A stretch of DNA of 9,036 nt from Fusobacteriaceae bacterium (lineage in GTDB: Bacteria > Fusobacteriota > Fusobacteriia > Fusobacteriales > Fusobacteriaceae): assembly GCA_030625925.1 (NCBI GenBank), contig DAOUPY010000036.1, forward strand, positions 1 through 9,036, written 5' to 3'. The notes under the pieces were generated by a model. That model had not been told where the DNA came from. It saw only the letters and a list, made by a program, of their open reading frames with translations, and ran no database searches. This document shows, one piece after another, positions 5,497-9,036 of the stretch. Position numbers and translations under genes: made by a program. The first letter of the stretch is position 1. The number at the start of each line of letters is the position of its first letter.

Positions 5497-7266
5497 TTAG
5501 TTTAAAACCTTTTTTAGCTGCCTCGCTATCCTCTCTGGCACTACTTCTAACAACTCCTCTAAAGCTGCTTCCTTTACCCCTTTTACAGATTTAAATCTTT
5601 TCAGAAGATCCTTTCTTCTTTTTGGACCTATCCCTTCTATTTCATCTAACTCACTAGATATTACCCTTTTTTTACGCAAATTTCTATGGTAGGTTATTCC
5701 AAATCTATGAGCCTCATCCCTTAACCTCTGCAATATCTTTAGAGATTCCGAATTTTTAGGAAAGAGATAGGAGCTGGTCTCACCAGTCTTAAATACTTCC
5801 TCTTCCCTCTTGGCTATACTGATTATATCCACCAAATGATCCTTTCCCAGCCTTATAAAGACCCCTTCAACTGCATTTAGCTGTCCTAACCCGCCATCTA
5901 TCAAGATTAGGTCAGGCAGGTCTATTTGGTCTATCTTGGAGTATCTTCTCCCTATCACTTCTCTCATCATGTGGTAGTCATCAGGAGTATCCTTGGTTTT
6001 TATCTTAAACTTCCTATAATATTTTTTAGCCAGCCTTCCCTCTACAGCTACACTCATTGCTCCTACAGCATCTTTCCCGGAAATATTAGATATATCAAAA
6101 CATTCTATTTTTCTAGGGAATTTATTTAAACTTAGTGTTTCATAGAGTACTTTCATCCCCTCTTCCAGCACATTTTTTTGGTTGTGATATTTTTTGATCT
6201 CTTCATCCAGGTTAAGATATGCCATCTCTAAAAGTTTTTTTCGTCTGCTCTTCAATACAGGAAAATATAGCTTTAGATTTATATTGAGAAAGTTTCTTCC
6301 CCATCCCTCTAAAATTTCTCTTTTCTCTGTAAATAGGCTGTCTAAGGTTATATTTTTAGGCATTTTTTCATTGGAATAATATCTTAAAAAACTTTCCACT
6401 AAAAGATCATCTTCTATGAGTAAATCTACCTTTAAGTTATTTACTCCTATGATCTTTCCATCTCGAATTTTTAATATAGTCAAAAATAACAGATCTCCAT
6501 CCTGTCTGCATACAAACACATCCTCATCTATATCTTTCAAAACTTCCGTTATCTGTGTTTTCAATGAATTTTCAATGGCTGCAATTTGTTCCCTGTAGCG
6601 TATCGCTTTTTCAAACTCCATAGAGCTGCTGAGTCTATTCATACCTTCTTTCAGTTGTTTTAATAATTTGTCTCCCCTGCCCTTTAAAAAATATTTAGCA
6701 TTTTCAACATTTTCTTTATATGTTTCCTCTATATCTTTGTAAACACAGGGCCCCATACATAGATTCATATAATATTTTAAACAAGGTTTCGGATATATTT
6801 TTTTCATACCCCTCTTACAATCCCTTATTTTAAATATTTTTACAAGGGTTTTTAATAAAAATACACTCCCATTTGGATAGGGGCCAAAATAATCTCCATT
6901 CTTAATATCTATATCCTTAGTTCTCCTGATGATAGAAATCCTAGGAAATTTTTCCTTAGATATTTTAATATAAGGATAGGTCTTTTGATCCTTTAGGAGG
7001 ATATTATATTTTGGCAGATATTTTTTTATTAAATTATTTTCTAAAATAAGTGCATCTAATTCACTCTTACACACAATAAATTCAAGATCATCTATATGAT
7101 CTACCAGCTCTATTGTTTTTTTATCTGTATGAACCTTCTTAAAATATGAGTAAACTCTTTTTTTTAATTTTTTAGCTTTTCCTATATAAATAATTTTATT
7201 TTTTTCTTTCATTAAATAGACTCCAGGAAGATCTGGAATGTCATATCTATCTATTAAAGACTCCAT
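5497..7266 (-). CDS. uvrC: Excinuclease ABC subunit C (UvrC)
   Basis: 589 aa, close to the usual ~600. UvrC makes the two incisions either side of a lesion in nucleotide excision repair after UvrA/UvrB load. Domains in order: GIY-YIG nuclease (about 12-95; G15-V-Y17, Y27-I-G29, R37, E76) for the 3' cut; a cysteine cluster C150, C162, C170, C174 with the same 12/8/4 spacing as the iron-sulfur ligands of E. coli UvrC; a UVR motif (about 200-235) that binds UvrB; an RNase H-like domain with D391, D430, D457 and H520 for the 5' cut; and tandem helix-hairpin-helix (about 540-585). All catalytic residues are intact. The start at 7266 overlaps the rapZ end by 13 bp, with GGGAG 8 nt upstream lying inside rapZ. 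It is probably cotranscribed with rapZ and the signalling genes that follow. Confidence 0.98.
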   Translation of the reverse strand: MESLIDRYDIPDLPGVYLMKEKNKIIYIGKAKKLKKRVYSYFKKVHTDKKTIELVDHIDDLEFIVCKSELDALILENNLIKKYLPKYNILLKDQKTYPYIKISKEKFPRISIIRRTKDIDIKNGDYFGPYPNGSVFLLKTLVKIFKIRDCKRGMKKIYPKPCLKYYMNLCMGPCVYKDIEETYKENVENAKYFLKGRGDKLLKQLKEGMNRLSSSMEFEKAIRYREQIAAIENSLKTQITEVLKDIDEDVFVCRQDGDLLFLTILKIRDGKIIGVNNLKVDLLIEDDLLVESFLRYYSNEKMPKNITLDSLFTEKREILEGWGRNFLNINLKLYFPVLKSRRKKLLEMAYLNLDEEIKKYHNQKNVLEEGMKVLYETLSLNKFPRKIECFDISNISGKDAVGAMSVAVEGRLAKKYYRKFKIKTKDTPDDYHMMREVIGRRYSKIDQIDLPDLILIDGGLGQLNAVEGVFIRLGKDHLVDIISIAKREEEVFKTGETSSYLFPKNSESLKILQRLRDEAHRFGITYHRNLRKKRVISSELDEIEGIGPKRRKDLLKRFKSVKGVKEAALEELLEVVPERIARQLKKVLN

Positions 7267-8111
7267 TTCTCCTGCTCCCTATGATTTAATAATACCCTAA
7301 TATTTTCCTTTTTACTAAAATATTCATAAAGTTTATTAGCTATAGTTACCGACCTATGTTTCCCGCCGCTGCATCCTATTCCCACCGTTAAGTGTGTTTT
7401 CCCCTCTTTTATAAAATGAGGCATCAAGAAGTCCAGCATCTCCTCGATCTTCTTCAGATATTCTTTACTTCCATTACCATTCATTACATATTCTTGAACC
7501 TCACTATCATTTCCATTTTTAGGCCGCAGTTCATTTACATAGTATGGATTTTTCAACGATCTGGTATCAAACATCATATCTAAATCTATCGGTGCTCCAT
7601 ATTTAAACCCAAACGTAGTTATAGTTAATACCAAGTCTCTTATCTTTTCATCTTCTAATCTGACCTTTAATTTTTCAGTCATTTTTTTCGGGGTAAAATC
7701 ACTGGTATCCATTATTATATCCGCTAAACCCCTTATCTCAGCTAACATCTTTCTTTCCAAAGAAATATTTTCAGCCATAGAATTAGATCTTTCTAAGGGG
7801 TGATATCTTCTGGTTAGATTATATCTGTTTAAGATTACTTCATCTTTGGCATCTAAATAAAGGATCTTATAAGATACACCCTCGCTCTTCAGACTGTCTA
7901 ATAATTCTAAAAATTCATCTATCCTTTCAAAGGACCTTATGTCCATCCCTATGGCTATTTTCTTTATCCTTTCTTTATATACGGACAATTTAAATCCATC
8001 TATAAAAAAACACGGCATATTATCTATAGTCATATATCCTCGATCTTCAAAATAATTAAGTGCTGTTGATTTCCCTGCACCACTCATTCCCGTTACAATA
8101 AATACTTCCAC
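7254..8111 (-). CDS. rapZ: RapZ / YvcJ-family nucleotide-binding protein
   Basis: 285 aa, full length for the family. Walker A GMSGAGKS (8-15) and the family motif DNMP (30-33) lie in an N-terminal P-loop domain. The conserved FGFKYGAPIDLDMMFDTR (167-184), LKNPYYVNELRP (186-197) and GCSGGKHRSV (246-255) mark the C-terminal domain that in E. coli binds glucosamine-6-phosphate and the small RNA GlmZ. In E. coli RapZ guides RNase E to GlmZ; in Firmicutes the YvcJ form hydrolyses GTP and affects competence. Which role applies here cannot be read from sequence. The start is GTG at 8111 with GAGGTG 5 nt upstream. In Firmicutes this gene is usually followed by yvcK and whiA; here it overlaps uvrC. 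No strong promoter was seen between it and the upstream ncRNA terminator (best is a weak TTGAGC around 8157-8162), so some read-through from the ncRNA promoter is possible. Confidence 0.96.
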   Translation of the reverse strand: MEVFIVTGMSGAGKSTALNYFEDRGYMTIDNMPCFFIDGFKLSVYKERIKKIAIGMDIRSFERIDEFLELLDSLKSEGVSYKILYLDAKDEVILNRYNLTRRYHPLERSNSMAENISLERKMLAEIRGLADIIMDTSDFTPKKMTEKLKVRLEDEKIRDLVLTITTFGFKYGAPIDLDMMFDTRSLKNPYYVNELRPKNGNDSEVQEYVMNGNGSKEYLKKIEEMLDFLMPHFIKEGKTHLTVGIGCSGGKHRSVTIANKLYEYFSKKENIRVLLNHREQEKWSL

Positions 8112-8174
8112 TATTTCACCTCAAATAATTTTATACTTATATATTATCAAAATAAAGCTCAATTTAACAGATAT

Positions 8175-8200
8175 AAAAAAAAGACCTCATAGAAGTCTTT
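8175..8200 (-). terminator. Rho-independent terminator of the ncRNA
   Basis: A 9-bp stem (8180-8188 with 8192-8200, loop of 3) is followed on the minus strand by eight T (8182-8175). One pair (8186/8194) is G-U in the minus-strand RNA but a C-A mismatch on the plus strand, which supports action on the minus strand only. It lies about 65 nt before the rapZ start, so it could end the ncRNA or act as an attenuator for rapZ. Confidence 0.9.
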
Positions 8201-8403
8201 AAACAAGCCCTGACCTACAGTCCTCTGTGTAGTTTTGGTCGCCTGGTTCAAAAAGTGGTAGTCAGATATATATAATATACAGTATCCGTAGGGGCTCGTT
8301 ATACCCTCGTGACTTTTCTGATCTATCATATACAGCGCCGACCCCGGCGACGACATTAGGCCCAAAACATCAAGATGGTCGCTAATAGGTAAGGTCTCTT
8401 GTT
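8175..8403 (-). ncRNA. Structured noncoding RNA, possible 6S RNA
   Basis: This is a discrete transcription unit with a near-consensus promoter, predicted start at A8403 and a strong terminator. The first six bases AACAAG pair with CUUGUU just before the terminator (8207-8202), giving a rod-like body of about 202 nt. Further pairing: CCU/AGG and CC/GG extend the closing stem; an 11-bp internal stem joins 8368-8358 with 8244-8232 (GUUUUGGGCCU with a 2-nt bulge in the partner); CGCCG/CGGCG (8349-8336) forms a GC hairpin. Small hairpins lie on each side of the region between the closing and internal stems. Closing stem, open centre with side hairpins, long distal arm and ~200-nt length are how 6S RNAs look. 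No RNase P, tmRNA or SRP signature (GAGGAAAGUCC, tag ORF, GGUCCGGAAGGAAGC) is present. A riboswitch or attenuator controlling rapZ is the main alternative. Confidence 0.75.
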
Positions 8404-8409
8404 AACTTA

Positions 8410-8438
8410 ATAATACTACAAGATATAGGTAGTGTCAA
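8410..8438 (-). promoter_or_regulatory. Strong promoter of the ncRNA
   Basis: Minus strand: perfect TTGACA (8438-8433), 17-bp spacer, TATTAT (8415-8410), one base from consensus. The predicted start at 8403/8402 coincides with the first paired base of the RNA closing stem, an independent check on both calls. Confidence 0.9.
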
Positions 8439-8447
8439 TAGCTTTTC

Positions 8448-8464
8448 TTAGAGTTTCGTTAGAG
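8448..8464. repeat. Direct repeat upstream of the ncRNA promoter
   Basis: TTAGAG at 8448-8453 is repeated at 8459-8464, an 11-bp period (one helical turn). On the minus strand this is CTCTAA twice, ending 10 bp before the -35 box, where an activator or the RNA polymerase alpha subunit would bind. Short, so chance is possible. Confidence 0.35.
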
Positions 8465-8490
8465 ATTAATCTTTTTTTAGACAATCATAC

Positions 8491-8527
8491 TAATTTACAA
8501 GGATTTTCGGATTTTTTTAGTAAATTA
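8491..8527. repeat. 8-bp inverted repeat in the divergent intergenic region
   Basis: TAATTTAC (8491-8498) and its exact reverse complement GTAAATTA (8520-8527) are 21 bp apart, between the ncRNA promoter and the plus-strand gene. It may be an operator for the plus-strand gene, but such AT-rich matches arise easily by chance here. The remainder of 8439-8596 shows no ORF and no convincing plus-strand promoter; a weak candidate is TTTACA at 8494-8499 without a good -10. Confidence 0.3.
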
Positions 8528-8596
8528 TATTTATAAATAAGTCATAATTTAATCTGTTTCAAATAAATATTATCAACTTTTATACATATTACACAC

Positions 8597-8602
8597 AGGA
8601 GG
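8597..8602 (+). promoter_or_regulatory. Ribosome binding site of the plus-strand membrane protein gene
   Basis: AGGAGG, 6 nt before the ATG at 8609. It fixes the start of the partial gene at the right edge. Confidence 0.85.
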
Positions 8603-8608
8603 GGTCTT

Positions 8609-9036
8609 ATGAAATTAATATATACCCAAAATAATATTTTAAGGGGAATACTCATCTATTCCGCCGGAGATACTATAGCAACCCTGATAAGAGGCGACCT
8701 TTCCCTTCTGAGAATATTGGGGATGATGCTATTAGGAGGAACCATCTATGCCTTAGAAATTCCAAATTATTTTATTTGGATCGACCAAAAAGTTACCCAT
8801 TTCAAATATAAAAAAACTATAAAGACTGTCTTAGCACTCTGTTATTTCAACCCCATTTGGATAGCCAGACATATTTTTTTCATCCAGCTTTTTTCCCATG
8901 GAAAAATCGGATGGTTCATCTTAAATATTGGGTTAAAAAGTTATATAGGAGCTCTGCCCATAAGTATTTTTGGTAATTTTATCATACAAAACCTTATTCC
9001 TATTAAATTCAGGTTTTTTTCTAGTGCTGTTTTTTC
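8609..9036 (+). CDS. Integral membrane protein resembling Mpv17/PMP22, partial
   Basis: The first 142 residues are visible; the gene is open at the right edge. The product is hydrophobic, with probable membrane segments near 12-27, 33-50, 73-94 and 101-131. No signal peptide cleavage site is seen. The order of landmarks resembles the eukaryotic Mpv17/PMP22 family: a GD near the end of the first segment (GDTIATLI, 20-27), a glycine-rich second segment (ILGMMLLGGTIYALEI), a hydrophobic KTVLALCYFNPIWIARHIFF, and the family-like ending P-x3-F-x-NF-x3-NLIPIKFR (117-135), compare P-x3-Q-x-NF-x3-P-x3-R. These matches are remembered family patterns, not a search result. Mpv17 proteins are proposed to form membrane channels; no function can be assigned here. 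It is transcribed away from the ncRNA and stands apart from the minus-strand operons. Confidence 0.7.
   Translation, partial: MKLIYTQNNILRGILIYSAGDTIATLIRGDLSLLRILGMMLLGGTIYALEIPNYFIWIDQKVTHFKYKKTIKTVLALCYFNPIWIARHIFFIQLFSHGKIGWFILNIGLKSYIGALPISIFGNFIIQNLIPIKFRFFSSAVF

Noticed and set aside
5017..7583. Small plus-strand ORFs of about 60-67 codons at 5017-5202, 5299-5490, 5926-6129, 6194-6379, 6416-6598 and 7392-7583
   Set aside because: All lie opposite well-supported genes (the receiver, uvrC, rapZ), and no product is recognisable in any of them; they are antisense shadows.
8159..8365. 68-aa minus-strand ORF inside the ncRNA
   Set aside because: It starts with TTG without an RBS, crosses the terminator and its long T-tract, and overlaps RNA stems; no family resemblance.
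8463..8472. Palindrome AGATTAATCT followed by a T run as a plus-strand terminator
   Set aside because: The stem is 5 bp of A/T with no loop and no gene ends upstream of it on the plus strand.

Overview
This is a low-GC, AT-rich bacterial window. RBSs are strong AGGAGG-type sites, promoters are clear TTGACA/TATAAT-type, and several starts are GTG. The gene content (an unpaired RapZ joined to uvrC, a YgjV-GNAT fusion protein, a BMP-type nucleoside ABC ATPase, lipoproteins) would suit a Fusobacteriota genome such as an Ilyobacter/Propionigenium/Psychrilyobacter relative. That assignment is inference: there is no rRNA or marker phylogeny here, and a Firmicute is not excluded.

Layout. All genes up to about 8.4 kb read on the minus strand, so transcription runs from high to low coordinates. 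(1) 8403-8175 is a noncoding RNA with a near-perfect promoter, long-range pairing between its ends and a strong terminator; a 6S RNA is the best guess. (2) 8111-2505 looks like one transcription unit: rapZ, uvrC (13-bp overlap), a stand-alone receiver protein, a novel lipoprotein, and a membrane-anchored GAF + PP2C (SpoIIE/RsbU-type) phosphatase whose start overlaps the lipoprotein stop (TAATG). It closes with a terminator at 2507-2472. (3) 2384-1 is a second unit: a strong promoter, a YgjV-like membrane + GNAT fusion protein, purine nucleoside phosphorylase, a ~220-bp structured noncoding stretch, and the first ATPase half of a nucleoside/sugar ABC transporter that continues past the left edge. 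(4) Beyond the ncRNA, a divergent plus-strand gene (8609 onward, cut by the right edge) encodes a membrane protein resembling the Mpv17/PMP22 family.

How it fits together. Unit 3 reads as nucleoside salvage: ABC import, then phosphorolysis by PunA. Unit 2 combines DNA excision repair (UvrC) and the RapZ nucleotide-binding adaptor with what looks like a three-gene signalling module (receiver, lipoprotein, serine phosphatase). No kinase, STAS antagonist or sigma factor is in view. The least explained parts are the ncRNA near 8.2-8.4 kb, the structured leader at 660-876, and the receiver/lipoprotein/phosphatase module. No tRNA, rRNA, CRISPR array, insertion sequence or prophage signature was found.
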